DNA of 64,000 bases from the NCBI GenBank assembly GCA_964036195.1, contig OZ038455.1, positions 11,921,855 through 11,985,854 on the forward strand, given 5' to 3'. This DNA comes from Sphaerolaimus hirsutus. Taxonomy: Eukaryota > Nematoda > Chromadorea > Monhysterida > Sphaerolaimidae. Below, in pieces: positions 34,520 through 45,000 of this stretch. The position numbers were made by a program, and so were the translations under genes. The notes beneath the pieces are model-generated. The model was not told where the DNA came from, did no database searches, and worked only from the letters and a program-made list of their open reading frames with translations. The stretch's first letter is position 1. Each line of letters starts with the position of its first letter.

Positions 34520-34915
34520 CCGTATTTTCTCGAAATAGCCCCCCTCGAAATACCCCAGGTGTTTTTGAGCTGAGGTAAAAATACCCCCCCCCCCTCGAAA
34601 TACCCCCATCTGGAATGATGTACATAATGTATATTCTATGTACATGATCTATTTATCAATGTTAGTTTGCATCGAAGGTACACATATACGCTAAGCTGTG
34701 AATAGATACGTTTATATGTTGGATATATCCTATTTGGACACGTTCATCACCGTTTTTTTAATATGTCAAACCGTATTCTACACTATGAATTTCTACGAAA
34801 TTTTCTGATGAAATAATAACCCCCCCCCTCGAATAAGTCCCCCCCTCGAAATACCCCCCTCAAAATTTCCACTCTGAAAAAATAAACCCCCTGGGGGTAT
34901 TTCGAGGAAATACGG
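34520..34915. mobile_element. TA-flanked MITE with known empty site
   Basis: TA-CCGTATTTTCTCGAAATAG at the left and GTATTTCGAGGAAATACGG at the right, followed by CA (mutated TA). Copy B has the uninterrupted CAGATATAGTACG (52674-52686). Confidence 0.9.
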
Positions 34916-35107
34916 CAGTACGTTCTGAACTTCTATCATACAACAGTTGGGAATCTCTAATTCAGCCCATTTCTGTCACAAAGGTAAAATTTTTGTGCGA
35001 ATTTCAGCGCCTAATCGACTATGAAGGCCACAGTTTTTTCACGCGTATGGCTCTCAATTTTGTATCGTTTTCTCTAATTTTTCACAAAATGGACTAAAAA
35101 CCCACCT

Positions 35108-35300
35108 GGGGCCAGTTCCGCAAAAAGAGAAGTGAGAAGTGAAATGGCAAAAACGAAGTAAAAAATAAAAATAAAAAGTAATTTCTCTTCGCTTTCGCCA
35201 TTTCACTTGCCAATTCACTTGCCATTTCACTTCGCCTTTGCGCTTTTACTTAGCCTTTGTCATTTTACGTCTCACTTCTCATTTTGCGGAACTGCAGGGT
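35108..35300. mobile_element. Palindromic element, CCAGTTCCGCAAAAAGAG termini
   Basis: GCCAGTTCCGCAAAAAGAGA at the left is mirrored by TCTCATTTTGCGGAACTGC at the right, with GAAGTGAAATGGC words inside. Copy B lacks the block. The exact target duplication is not clear. Confidence 0.65.
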
Positions 35301-35504
35301 GTGGCGGATGCCAGGGAAGTGGCATAAAATGCACTGGAGGTTTCCATTCACATTTCTCTGTGCGTAAAAATCACTTGGAAAATTTGGCAAATATTTCAAT
35401 TTAACGGTATTGGTGAAATTTTATCGAGATCAGGATTTGAAAGTTTTGGGCCGTGGGGATCAGGATCAGGATCCATGAACCCCGAAAATAATCTGGGTCG
35501 GTAC

Positions 35505-35653
35505 TAGTGATGGAAAGGCACCGGGGCACCGGTGCTGGTGCGGTGCGGTGCCATTTTTCGGGGGTGCCCTGCCGGTGCCGGTGCCATTTTTTTCCAGAAT
35601 AGCACTTGTGCCGGTGCGGTGCGGTGCCATTTTTCAGCTGGTGCCAAAGTAAA
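35505..35653. mobile_element. TAGTGATGG-family hAT-like element, left part (GGTGCC arms)
   Basis: TAGTGATGGAAAGGCACCGG followed by GCACCGGTGCGGTGCGGTGCC repeats (read with interruptions) runs into the second assembly gap. It marks the end of duplication copy A. Confidence 0.6.
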
Positions 35654-35853
35654 NNNNNNNNNNNNNNNNNNNNNNNNNNNNNNNNNNNNNNNNNNNNNNN
35701 NNNNNNNNNNNNNNNNNNNNNNNNNNNNNNNNNNNNNNNNNNNNNNNNNNNNNNNNNNNNNNNNNNNNNNNNNNNNNNNNNNNNNNNNNNNNNNNNNNNN
35801 NNNNNNNNNNNNNNNNNNNNNNNNNNNNNNNNNNNNNNNNNNNNNNNNNNNNN
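35654..35853. other. Assembly gap (200 N)
   Basis: A run of exactly 200 N within a GGTGCC/GGCGCC-rich hAT-like element; length is probably a placeholder. Confidence 0.95.
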
Positions 35854-35994
35854 GCTTTATGTAGCTTTACATTTGAACCTTTGTTCCTGGCGCCATGCAA
35901 AAGTATCGCCAAGCTCGAAAAGTGTCACGGCGCCTTCCATGGGTGTGGCGCCAAACCCCAATGGCGAAATAGCGCCAGGCGCTTTTTTACCCAC

Positions 35995-36104
35995 CTTTCC
36001 TGCTGCTGCATGGCGCGATGTATGGCGATGCTGGGGAAGTTCTGTTCGACCAGCAGCTGGTTGAGGGCGATGGAGCGCTGCACCGTGCGCACAAAGATCA
36101 CCAC
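35995..36104 (-). CDS. UAP56/DDX39B-type DEAD-box helicase, exon 2 of the visible part
   Basis: Read on the - strand, the exon follows an acceptor (CTGTCCGCAG) and begins [14 protein letters not shown], then [14 protein letters not shown], the start of the second RecA-like domain of UAP56-family helicases, which act in mRNA splicing and export. It ends at a donor-like GAAAG/GTGGGT (35994) in phase 2 inside the Q-E-R motif. Family members normally have H-R-G-M here; this copy has H-R-A-M, and Q-Q-Q-E replaces the usual P/T-Q-E-E. Downstream exons (SAT-like follow-up, Q-R-I-G-R motifs) were not found in the remaining 36 kb on this strand, so the gene either has a very long intron or is truncated. 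Confidence 0.85.
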
Positions 36105-36129
36105 CTGCGGACAGGTTGCCATTTTATTG

Positions 36130-36270
36130 GGCATTTACACGACTTTTGACACTTTGAATGACATTTCACATTTCACATTACTTTCGATAAATTGAATGAT
36201 ATTTTACATTTTACACGACTTTTGACACTTTTAAATGACATTTACCATTAATTTTGACAATTTGCATGAT
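36130..36270. repeat. GACACTTTTAAATGACATTT repeats
   Basis: Short repeats of CACGACTTTTGACACTTT and ATGACATTTTACATT words, related to those at 38545-38690 and 57409-57566. Confidence 0.5.
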
Positions 36271-36422
36271 ATTTTTTTTAATGGTTTTTTTTAACTCCAT
36301 GTTTTTATTATTTAAAAAACATTTTTTAAATAAAAAACGTTTTTTTTTAAAGCTCCTAGATATGGCTGTGGGTCAACATATATAGGTATATCAGACAAGT
36401 GACAATACTCTGTGATGTTATA

Positions 36423-37628
36423 TAGGGTTGGGACGATATATCGTATCGAATATCGAATATCGGATATCGACCATTTTTTCATATCGAATATCAAGTATCG
36501 ATATCGAAAATTTTGAAAAAATATCGAATATCGATATCGAATATCAACCATTTTTTTCGATATTTTTCAATATTATGATATTGATTTTGACCTATTTTTG
36601 ATCCCATACAAATGAGTGAAGCCAACAAAAAGTGGACGCTGCAGCCATAACATGTGTATGCTTTTGAATGCACAAAGTAACAACTAACAACTGCACTAAC
36701 AAAATACAAGCTATTAACAAAGGAAACTGCATCACAAGGACTCAATTTCATCAAAATGTGGCTAAGAAATTCTTTTTTTACAACAACCCCCTAGTTACAA
36801 GTATAAAATGTAAATGTCTGCTGAAAAATTTTTCACCGGATTAATTGAACACCCTGTTCTTATTTCATCCTTTCATTTTGACTGTTGTGAGACCCATTTA
36901 AAAAAATGCTCAACCATGTTTGTGACCAAATGGAAATACAATATACCCCCTTGCATGAAAATATCGAAATATCGAAAATATCGAAATATCGATATCGAAT
37001 ATCGAGCATATTTTCATATCGATATCGAATATCGGGGGTCAATATCGTATCGATATCGAGTTTCAGAAAAAAATATCGAATATCGATATCGAAAAGTCAT
37101 ATCGTCCCAGGGGTCTCCTAGGGGGGGGCTGGGGGGGGGGGGGGGGCTGCCCCCCCCAAATCGGCCAGCTATCTATCTATCCCGGAGGTCGCTCAGCTAT
37201 CTATCTATCCCGAGGCAAAATTTTTGGCTACTACCCCAAAAGACCCCCCCCCCCCCCAAATCGCTCAGCTATCTATCTATCTGGAGTGGTTTTTGAGAAA
37301 TTTTGCCCCAATTTTCGCTCAAAATCACTAATGTTCGCACCTTTTTATAGTTTTTCACCTTCAAAATCGTGCTTTCCTGCTATATACATGGTTATATACC
37401 TATTTTTAGCCATTTTATACCTACTTTTGGCTACTTTTAACTGATACTTAGCGATTTTTTTCCCCTTTCTGCCTTCTTAACCTTGAAAAAGCCTATATAT
37501 TGTGCCCCCGCCAGCCCCCCCCCCAGAAAATTTTTCCAGCTATCTATCCCTCCGGAGGAGCGATTTGCTATCTATCCAGCCCCCGCGAGGGCCAAAATCC
37601 TGGAGACCCCTGTATCGTCCCAACCCTA
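36423..37628. mobile_element. hAT-like MITE with TAGGGTTGGGACG ends and ATCGAT arms
   Basis: TAGGGTTGGGACGATAT and CGTCCCAACCCTA (interrupted by the next element) are flanked by identical ATGTTATA (36415-36422 and 37629-37636). Arms are ATATCGAATATCGATATCG repeats. Confidence 0.9.
37108..37612. mobile_element. hAT-like MITE, CAGGGGTCTCC family, third nesting level
   Basis: CAGGGGTCTCC and GGAGACCCCTG are flanked by identical TATCGTCC (37100-37107 and 37613-37620), inside 36423-37628. Confidence 0.92.
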
Positions 37629-38091
37629 ATGTTATACACATGTTCGTATATCGCCTTATAGTCGAATGTTCGTGACTTCAAGTGAAGTTTCGCACGGAAT
37701 AGTGATCGAACAAGGTTAAAAAAGGAGGTTGTTACTTTGGGAGTGATGTTACACACTGTGGAGGTACATGGAAGCGCATTACTTGAATATTATATACTAC
37801 AGCAACATATGACGGATTATTGACCCATGGTAGCACATAGAAATGGTAGCTTTGATACTAAAAATGTCACAAAACCAATGAAAACAGCCACCAATGTCAA
37901 ATTGTGTGTGAAATTGCGTGCATGCGCGCAAAAAAATTTGCAAAATACCTTATTACTAAGTGCTATTATTATTAAGTGCTTATTACTAAAAATTTTGGCC
38001 GATGTTGTTTTAAAAAACGTTTCGGACCTCGTGTTTAAAAAAACGTTTTTTTATAATAAAACGTTAAAAAAACATCGGCCAACCCTACTTT

Positions 38092-38539
38092 CAAGGACGT
38101 ATCCAGGGGGGGCGGGGGGGGGCTGCAGCCCCCCCCTTCCCGGGGTGAGACGTGAAAACCCCCCGGAAATGCAACTTTTAGTACAAATTTTCGACGGTGT
38201 ATGAAAAAATCTTGCGCGCGAGCGCGCATTTGCCACCTAAACACACGGTATTATTAACATATCCGTCCCCGTGGACACATATACCTGAAAATGCACCCAA
38301 TAATGTATCTTTCGCTGTGAATGTACGTATATCTACATACGTTTACAGCGCTTTCTGGCGCTAGCGTCAACGCAAATGGCGCCATGGTGTTGCGCCTACG
38401 AATGGCGCCAGCGCCATGGCGCCATTCCGTCACTGTACAGGTAAAATTTTAGGGGGGGGCTGAGCCCCCCCCCCCCGTTCGCCGGGCTCCGTAAACAAGC
38501 AGCCCCCCCCCCCGCTCAAAAATCCTGGATACGTCCCTG
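38092..38539. mobile_element. hAT-like MITE, CAAGGACGTATCC family, with 8-bp TSD
   Basis: CAAGGACGTATCCAGG and CCTGGATACGTCCCTG are flanked by identical CCTACTTT (38084-38091 and 38540-38547). It inserted across the right edge of the TAGGGTTGG element. Confidence 0.9.
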
Positions 38540-38689
38540 CCTACTTTTGACACTTTTAAATGACATTTGACAGTTCGACAATTTGCATGATATTTACATT
38601 TTACACGACATTTTACAAGACTTTTGACACTCCGCACGACATTTGTCATTTCCCACAACTTTTAACACTCTCATGACATTCGCCATTTT

Positions 38690-38845
38690 GGGCCCCCACA
38701 CGCTAGTTGACATCAACACCAAATGTCAACTGGTGCCGATCCCGATTCAAAGCTTGTTGATGAGCCAATGAATGACGTTCAAACGCAAGCTTTGAATCGG
38801 GAACGGAACCAGTTGACATTTGGGGTCGATGTCAACTAGCGTGCG
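38690..38845. mobile_element. GGGCCCCCACACGCTAGTTGACA foldback element
   Basis: A palindromic unit: CTAGTTGACATCAACACCAA at the left and GATGTCAACTAGCGTGCG at the right, with AAGCTTTGAATCGGGA words between. Related to 7631-9188 and 39312-39676. Confidence 0.65.
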
Positions 38846-38899
38846 CAGCACCTTTACAGCGCATTTAGTTTGACATTTTCCATGATCCGAGAGTGTCAC

Positions 38900-39022
38900 C
38901 TGGTTGAACTCGAGGGCGTCGAGCAGCTCGAACAGCTGCTTGTTCTCGGCCAGCTTCACGTAGTACTGCTGCAGCCCGTGCAGCGTCAACTTGGCCTCGT
39001 CGTCCACGTAGATCTCCAGCGG
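38900..39022 (-). CDS. UAP56/DDX39B-type DEAD-box helicase, exon 1 of the visible part
   Basis: A 41-codon exon on the - strand starts after an acceptor (TCAACTCGCAG) and reads [20 protein letters not shown], then [21 protein letters not shown] in two short runs, ending at a GTGACA donor (38899) in phase 0. This is the linker and start of the C-terminal RecA domain of UAP56-type ATP-dependent RNA helicases. Relative to the usual family sequence it is about three residues shorter between KL and LF. It joins in phase to 35995-36104; the 2.8-kb intron is packed with nested MITEs. The N-terminal domain exons (Walker A, DECD) are not visible. Confidence 0.88.
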
Positions 39023-39311
39023 CTGCGAGTTGACACGGTTTACTTAGTTGGCGAAGATTTGGGGGATTTTGGGGTTGGAACGAGTTCTGGATATCGAAAA
39101 TGAATTTACATTTGGTAGTTTTCGAAATGTTTTTGAATGGACATACATATACTCCAGTTACTTTACACCCTGCACGCGTGGTTCCGCTGGAAGCGTGCCA
39201 ACTACTTTTTTAAACATGCGAAACAAAAATCGCATGCTTTATCATCATTGACACGGTTTCAACGTGAGACATAAATGAGTACGATAGCAGAGTATCATGT
39301 CCGCCGAGTAT

Positions 39312-39676
39312 ACACTAGTTGACAACTACACTAAATGTCAACTGGTTCCGATTCCAGTTCAAAGCTTGCTGACGAGCCGAAGAATGACGTTCAAATGCAA
39401 AAGTGTTGCAAATCAAGCTGCTGCAGTTTATAAAAATATTTTTTCATCGCTAGTTGACATCGACACCAAATGTCAACTGGTTCCGTTCCCAATTGAAAGC
39501 TTGCGTTTGAACGTCGTTCGTCGGTTCGTCAGCAAGCTTTGAATCGGGATCGGCACCAGTTGATGTCGATGTCAACCAGCGTGTGTGGGCCCAATGTCGG
39601 CGTCGTGTACTCGTCAATAAGCTTCGAATTGGGATGGAAACCAGTTGACATTCGGTGTCGTTGTCAACTAGTGTGC
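39312..39676. mobile_element. Compound CTAGTTGACA foldback element
   Basis: Repeats CACTAGTTGACA, AATGTCAACTGGTTCC and GAAAGCTTGCG in both orientations, ending GTCAACTAGTGTGCG. An inner boundary with GTGTGTGGGCCC at 39580-39591 suggests two overlapping copies. Confidence 0.55.
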
Positions 39677-39867
39677 GTATTTACAACCAATGGGTAGTCG
39701 TCATTTGACAGACAAACGTTGCTCGCTATGCGAGAAAAAACATTAAAGGCATTTAACATGAAATCAGAAAAGTCGCTCCAACCCCACATGAAATTCGCAC
39801 AGAAGTACTGCAGTACCGAGCATTGCAAAAAACACGGTTGATGTGTTCTTTGCGCGGACATCTTTAC

Positions 39868-39970
39868 GTCCATATGTAAGTGGCTGGCGACGACGATGTC
39901 GCAGACGAACGTGTCCCTGCGCCACTGCACCGGCACGCTGCTCAGCGCAGACTCCCCCTCGCTCGTGCCT
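39868..39970 (-). CDS. Candidate exon, protein not recognised
   Basis: A GC-rich block on the - strand follows an acceptor-like CACCTACGCAG and reads T-S-E-G-E-S-A-L-S-S-V-P-V-Q-W-R-R-D-T-F, then VCDIVVASHLHMD, ending at a GTAAAG donor-like site. Composition matches the helicase exons and stands out from the AT-rich surroundings. It does not match UAP56 helicase sequence, so it probably belongs to another gene. Confidence 0.35.
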
Positions 39971-40239
39971 GCGTAGGTGCGCGTTAAGGGACCGATTCAA
40001 TTAGAACGTAAGGTGCTCGAAAAGCAGAAGTTGTGCGTGTTTTGCACACGCAATGCAGAATCAAATATACCGGGCGGACCGCAAAGTATGCGCAGAATCC
40101 TACCGTAATTTAATGAATAAAAACTGTTTTGTAATTTACGCCTCCATAATAAAAACCATGTATTATGATTACAAAACTGTAAAAATTTGTAAAAAGTGGG
40201 TACTTGTCAACCCGCAAAACAAACAATTACACTAACGTT

Positions 40240-40340
40240 TGTACGGTTGAGCGCACAAGAGCATGATGTCCATGAGGGGGGACTTGAGCAGGGGCAGGAT
40301 CACCTGCGTCTCCGGGTCGCCCAGGCGTTGCGTTGAACTA
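40240..40340 (-). CDS. Candidate exon, protein not recognised
   Basis: On the - strand the GC-rich block reads Q-R-L-G-D-P-E-T-Q-V-I-L-P-L-L-K-S-P-L-M then DIMLLCAQPYK and meets a GTTAGT donor (or an in-frame TAG one codon later). It lies 270 bp upstream of the candidate exon at 39868-39970 and may be its neighbour in the same transcript. No family is recognised. Confidence 0.35.
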
Positions 40341-40616
40341 AGCCCATAAGCGCCCATAAGCCATGGCGGCCCATAAGCGATAAGGAACGTCCAAGGAAGA
40401 GCGCAAGGCTATTTTTCTTTTTTTTGAATTTTATCAGTCGCGAATAAGGTGGAGCTTATGGCTCTAGTTCTCATAAAAGGCGTGGTTTTAACGTGAATTA
40501 TTGGTCCCAATGTATAAAACATTACGTTACGTAAATTACTGGTTGACGTAAAGTGCGTTATCATGGCACTACGCCAATCCGCCAAAATTTTCCTAACCCC
40601 GATCGTTCCAGTACCA

Positions 40617-40746
40617 AAACGGACAAAACAATAAGCGATGATGCAAGAGATGATCAACCAGAGGGTTGTCTAGCATGCGTAGATGAGCGTATTACCTGCG
40701 CAGAGAATAAATTTCAGTGTAACATCGAGAAACAAACGACACTACA
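40617..40746 (+). pseudogene. Second copy of the PHD-like Cys fragment
   Basis: About 130 bp almost identical to 20231-20362, encoding G-C-L-A-C, I-T-C and N-K-F-Q-C-N. The matching continuation (ACTACAGTGCGCGCAG) is displaced to about 40980 by a 235-bp insertion. It is a broken copy. Confidence 0.4.
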
Positions 40747-40984
40747 ATACACCAAATCAAAGGAGAAAGCAAAAAAAAGTAGTTTTGTGCGAAAAAGATT
40801 ACGGTAGATGGGGAAAGGTACTTCAAAGGAGGAGCCAAGTACGGCAAGAACAGAAACTTTTTTGTAAATGATCGTCAAATGGGCAATGAAAATACTTATT
40901 TTTTTAACATTTTGACTGATATTGTGCAGCATTTGAAGTATACTGATACTTTGTTGGCGACGATATGACAAATTGAAACTACAG

Positions 40985-41930
40985 TGCGCGCAGAAATTCC
41001 TGTGCATATTGGCACCGACCCAAGTGCCACTGTTACTCCGCGCACTCGCGCCAGCCTACATCTTAAAACTGCACGCGAATTTTGGCCCGGCCGCGCGCCC
41101 CGTTTTCCCTATACAAACTTGTGATTTTTATGAACCTTTCGAGGCCCACCACGCGCTTGAAAATGGTAATTATGGGTCGAGCATACGCACGGGGGGCTAA
41201 ATATATGTGCGTTCTCTGTCAAATGTAAAAAATCGTAGAAAATTAACTGTCGTTATTGAGCTCACACACAAAAAAAGACGAGCTTGACAGAACATTCGTG
41301 ATTTTTGGGGTTAGCGCTAGTGGGCATTTACACGAAAGTGGGCGGAGCTTACGCTGACCGCCGCATGCAAAGCAAAATATCTGCGCGCACCGTAGTAGAT
41401 ACGTGGCTCTCCGAAGTTTGAAACAAACAAACTGCCAGTGCAAACGGAAGATACCTAGTCTGTCAACTTGGCAGTTGGCCAAAAAAATTCACAATCCCTA
41501 AAAATATAAATAAAATCGGCCAAAAATAGCTACATGGCCGTATAGAGATGAAAACAGCGATTATAAGGGTGAAAATTAGCGAAATGGAGCAAATTTTAGC
41601 GATTTTGCGCACTTTGAGTTCTTTTGTATTATACGCAACTTGTAACTTGGACGTGCGCCAAGTTGACATCCGTATCCGACTCGATCCGAACAAACATTAA
41701 AGAAACCCCGCCTTTTTCGTTCACTTTCAGATTGTGAGGAACAAGTAACATGCTCGCTCGTACTATGGAGCAATTTTATGTAAAAGTATATCATGTATTG
41801 TATTGTATTGTAGTGCAGTGACGCCCCCATTATGAACAACGGTGAATCTGAAATGGCAGTATTTTAATCAGTAAATATCATTTTATGGCATAAATAACAT
41901 CCCAGACCGATATCCCTGAAGCACCTCACA
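40985..41930. other. No gene recognised
   Basis: Mixed-composition DNA with short open frames only. 41480-41640 resembles the GGTATATA and GAAAACAGCGATT words of the CAGGGGTCTCC family. Confidence 0.35.
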
Positions 41931-41932
41931 CC

Positions 41933-42015
41933 TAGTGATGGAAAAGCGCCATGGCGCTTTTGGCGCTTGGCGCCGCCAGTACGAAAAGCGCCATGGCTAT
42001 TTTGGCGCTCGGCGC
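41933..42015. mobile_element. TAGTGATGG-family hAT-like terminus (GGCGC arms)
   Basis: TAGTGATGGAAAAGCGCCAT followed by GGCGCTTTTGGCGCTTGG. The other end is not identified; a relative ends at about 44952. Confidence 0.55.
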
Positions 42016-42103
42016 TAATAATAGCTGGCCTGGCATTTAAAAAGCATCAGGCAGTGAAAAACAGGTATATAAGACAATCACATACATATTCACACACAAT
42101 ATA

Positions 42104-42510
42104 CCGTATTACCTCGAAATACCCCCATGGGGGTTTATATTTTCACCAGCAAAATTTGAGGGGGGGGTAATTCGCGGGGGGTTATTCGAGGGGGGGTTGT
42201 TTTTTTGTCAGAAGTTTTTGTAAGGATCGTTGTAAATAGTAGGCATTTGTATACCCAAAACAGGTAATAAGTGTGTCCAAACAGGATATATTTGGACATA
42301 AAAACTTAGCTACACAAATATATGTGTAGCTGCAATGCAAATTAGCAGTAATATACATCATGTACATGGCATACATGACATATTTATCATGTACATGATG
42401 TACATCATTCTGAAGGGGGGGGAGGGATATTATTTCAGCAGCCCATTTTGAGGGAGGGTTAATTCGAGGGGTGGGTAAATTTGAGGGGGAGATAATTTGA
42501 GGTAATACGG
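42104..42510. mobile_element. TA-flanked MITE, TCGAAATACCCC subfamily
   Basis: TA-CCGTATTACCTCGAAATACC at the left and TTGAGGTAATACGG-TA at the right. Interior GTACATGATGTACATCATTC is shared with other copies. Confidence 0.8.
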
Positions 42511-42512
42511 TA

Positions 42513-43440
42513 TACAGGTATATAAGACAGGTGCCAGTACTTTATGATGTTATATATAGCCACAGAATAGTTGTGGGCAGGCTGTCTGCGAAAAGATACC
42601 CTGTGGTATACAAGCGGGGGAAACGAGGCGGGAACATCATTTTGTTTATCCCACAGTAGTAATTATTTGCGCGGTTTTGTTTATATTGAGTTACGCTAAC
42701 GCGACACATTACGGGTTATGCGGGGTGTGCGCAACAGGGGTCAAATCACAATGCGCGGTACTGGAGTTCACTAACACACATAATTTGGCGCATATCGTGT
42801 GGCACACTTTTGTTAACCACTCTGAAAATTTTTTGGCGGGTTAAGCGTGGTATAACTGGACTGAACCAGAGTCTGTAAAAGTACAAAAGACTGTAAAAAC
42901 TCATAAAAGGTGGTTATTGTTGCATTTCTTCATTTTTTCCGGGGGGTTATTCTAGGAAATATGGTATGAAATTTTCTCTCGAATCTTTCCTCCATGTCAC
43001 CCAGCACATATCTGGAAAATTATCAGATCTGTATTTTTCTATAACAAAATTTACGTGGTATATATAGTCGGTATCCCACGTTCTGGTCGTTTTTCTTCGA
43101 ATCAGTCCGTGGTATACGTTTTTGTTCCCGCGCATCCAATAAATGCCTTACCTTACAATGAGGTAAACAAATACACATCTCCCGCCTGTTGTGTGGTTTT
43201 GAAACATAGGCTTTTTGTGCGCTTGCTCATTTGCGTGTTACACAGGTAAGGTATTGATTTCAGGTGACCTCTTTTTACCTAATAAAACAATTGGTGTGTG
43301 TTGCACGGGGTATATCTGCTATTATAAGCGTGGTACATGGTATACCGAAAAGTGCGGGATCTCGTGGACAGCCTGGCTGTGGGGCCATGTTATAGCATCA
43401 TAAGTGTTGTTTTTTTAGGGGGCTCTTTTTACCTTTTTAC
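42513..43440. other. No gene recognised
   Basis: Contains fragments of MITE interiors (GATGTTATATATAGCCACAG, GGGGGGTTATTCTAGGAAAT) and short open frames without motifs. Confidence 0.35.
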
Positions 43441-44279
43441 CCATAAAAAATGGCTCAAGCCAACAAAAAGTGAACCCGCAGCTAAATGTGTGTATGTTTC
43501 TGAATGCCCAAAGGTAATATATCATATCATATACCTTGCCATTTTCAGATTGAGGTTGAGCCATCAAAAGAAGTATATCAATGGTAATATTTCTACACAA
43601 ATCCTAACAAAATAGGCTATCATCACAGCAAACTGCATCATAAGGAAACAATTTCACAAAACTGTTGCATGGCAGCGTTAGCTGTGTCACTGTGCAGCAC
43701 ACTTTAAAGACACAAAAGTCAAAAAGCTCTCATTGCCATGTAAAAGTTTGGTCAAATTGTTTCCTTGTGATGCAGTTTGCTGTGCTGTTAAGGGTGTCAA
43801 ATTTCCACTTTCCATTTTCCATTTTCCGCAGGCAAACATTTTTCCATTTTCATTCCGTTTTCCACCAAGTGCAAAAAATATTCCATTTCTGTTTTCTGTT
43901 TTCCGGCAAGTGCAAAAAAAATTCCATTTTCACAGGCAAATTTCTTCCTGTTTCTGTTTCCGCTTTCAGCAGGCAAATTTTTTCAGTTTCCAGTTTTGTT
44001 TTCAGGGAAGTGCAAAAAATTTTCCATCTGCATTTTCCGCCAAGTGCAAAAAAAGTTCCATTTCAATTTTCTGTATAAAAAATTTGTTGACACCCTAGTG
44101 CTGATAGCCTATATTATTAGAATTAGAACATATTACCATTAATATACTTCTTTTGATGGAACAATCTCAATCTGAAAATGGCAATGTAGGTATATGATAT
44201 ATTAGTTTTGGGCATTCAGAAACATACACACATTTAGCTGCAGCATCCACTTTTTATTGGCTTTAGCCATTTTTTATGG
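43441..44279. mobile_element. TIR element CCATAAAAAATGGCTCAAGCC with nested insertion
   Basis: CCATAAAAAATGGCTCAAGC at the left and CTTTAGCCATTTTTTATGG at the right, with long inverted repeats (AGCTAAATGTGTGTATGTTT). Related to 21919-22348 and followed by the same tail sequence and minisatellite. Confidence 0.7.
43790..44097. mobile_element. hAT-like MITE with TTTTCCATTTTC arms
   Basis: AAGGGTGTCAAATTTCC at the left and TTGACACCCTA at the right, flanked by GTGCTGTT and GTGCTGAT (7 of 8). The interior is a pyrimidine-biased repeat (TTCCATTTTC, TTTTCCGGCAAGTGCAAAA); the Phe/Ser-rich open frames here are a by-product. Confidence 0.75.
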
Positions 44280-44449
44280 ATTTACCTTTTTTAGGGGGCC
44301 ACATGCCCAAAAAATTCCTAAGTTATTACAAATCATCAAGTAAATGCCAAATGTAGCACTGAGCATTACACAATTGTCAAACTATTGTCAAGCAGAAGCC
44401 AAATATTAAGATACAAAAGATTTTCAACTCAAATGTCACAAATTTTTGG

Positions 44450-44870
44450 TTTGGATTATTACAATTACTTGACCTTTATCTGAAATTTTTCACCTGAAAG
44501 TTGTCACTTGACCTGACACCCTGACATTACCAACTTGAGATGTATCACCTAACAGTTATCACTTGACATTAACCACTTGGCATTTGGTCACTCGATCTTG
44601 ATAACTTGACATTTATTATGTGAAAGTTATCACTTGACATTTCTAACATGACATTTAGATTTCCATTTGATTCGACATTTGGTATTGATCACTTGACATT
44701 AATCATCTGGCACTGATCACTTGGACAATTGACATTGATCACTTGAAACTTATCACTTGACATTTCTGATTTAACATTACCCACTTGGCATTGATCACAT
44801 GAAATTAACTACTTGACATTGCCCACTTGACATTGATCACTTGAAATTAACTACTTGACAAATGTTTAGT
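44450..44870. repeat. Minisatellite of ATCACTTGACATTT units, second array
   Basis: Imperfect CACTTGACATTGATC units, same unit as at 22490-23275. Confidence 0.8.
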
Positions 44871-45000
44871 TAATTAACTGCACCGCCACCAGGTACCATT
44901 GGCGCCGCAGAATAAAAGGGCATCAAGCGCAAGTGGCGCCATTTTATCACTAGATGTAGGGCATAGACGCCTCGGCAAATCATTCATGTATTAGTATGTT

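Larger units (their letters stand above)
21540..35504. repeat. Segmental duplication, copy A
   Basis: The same order of unique and repeat sequence is found at 45637-54145 in the same orientation. Copy A is longer because it holds a 2.7-kb segment (21919-24645), the Penelope-like element (25051-28898), TA elements at 30709 and 34520, a templated insertion at 33336-33482 and a palindromic element at about 35108-35300. Spot comparison shows only scattered substitutions. Confidence 0.92.
36280..38087. mobile_element. TAGGGTTGG-family MITE with two further nested insertions
   Basis: The right end TCGGCCAACCCTA (38087) and interior match the family; the left end is decayed near 36280. It lies in the helicase intron and hosts the insertion 36423-37628. 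Confidence 0.65.

Noticed and set aside
39664-40000. The 39.9-kb block as an upstream exon of the helicase
   Set aside because: Its translation does not match the region that precedes the EIYVDDE motif in UAP56-type helicases.
43665-44098. Phe/Ser-rich frames resembling a repeat protein
   Set aside because: Translation of the TTTTCCATTTTC repeat in a nested MITE.
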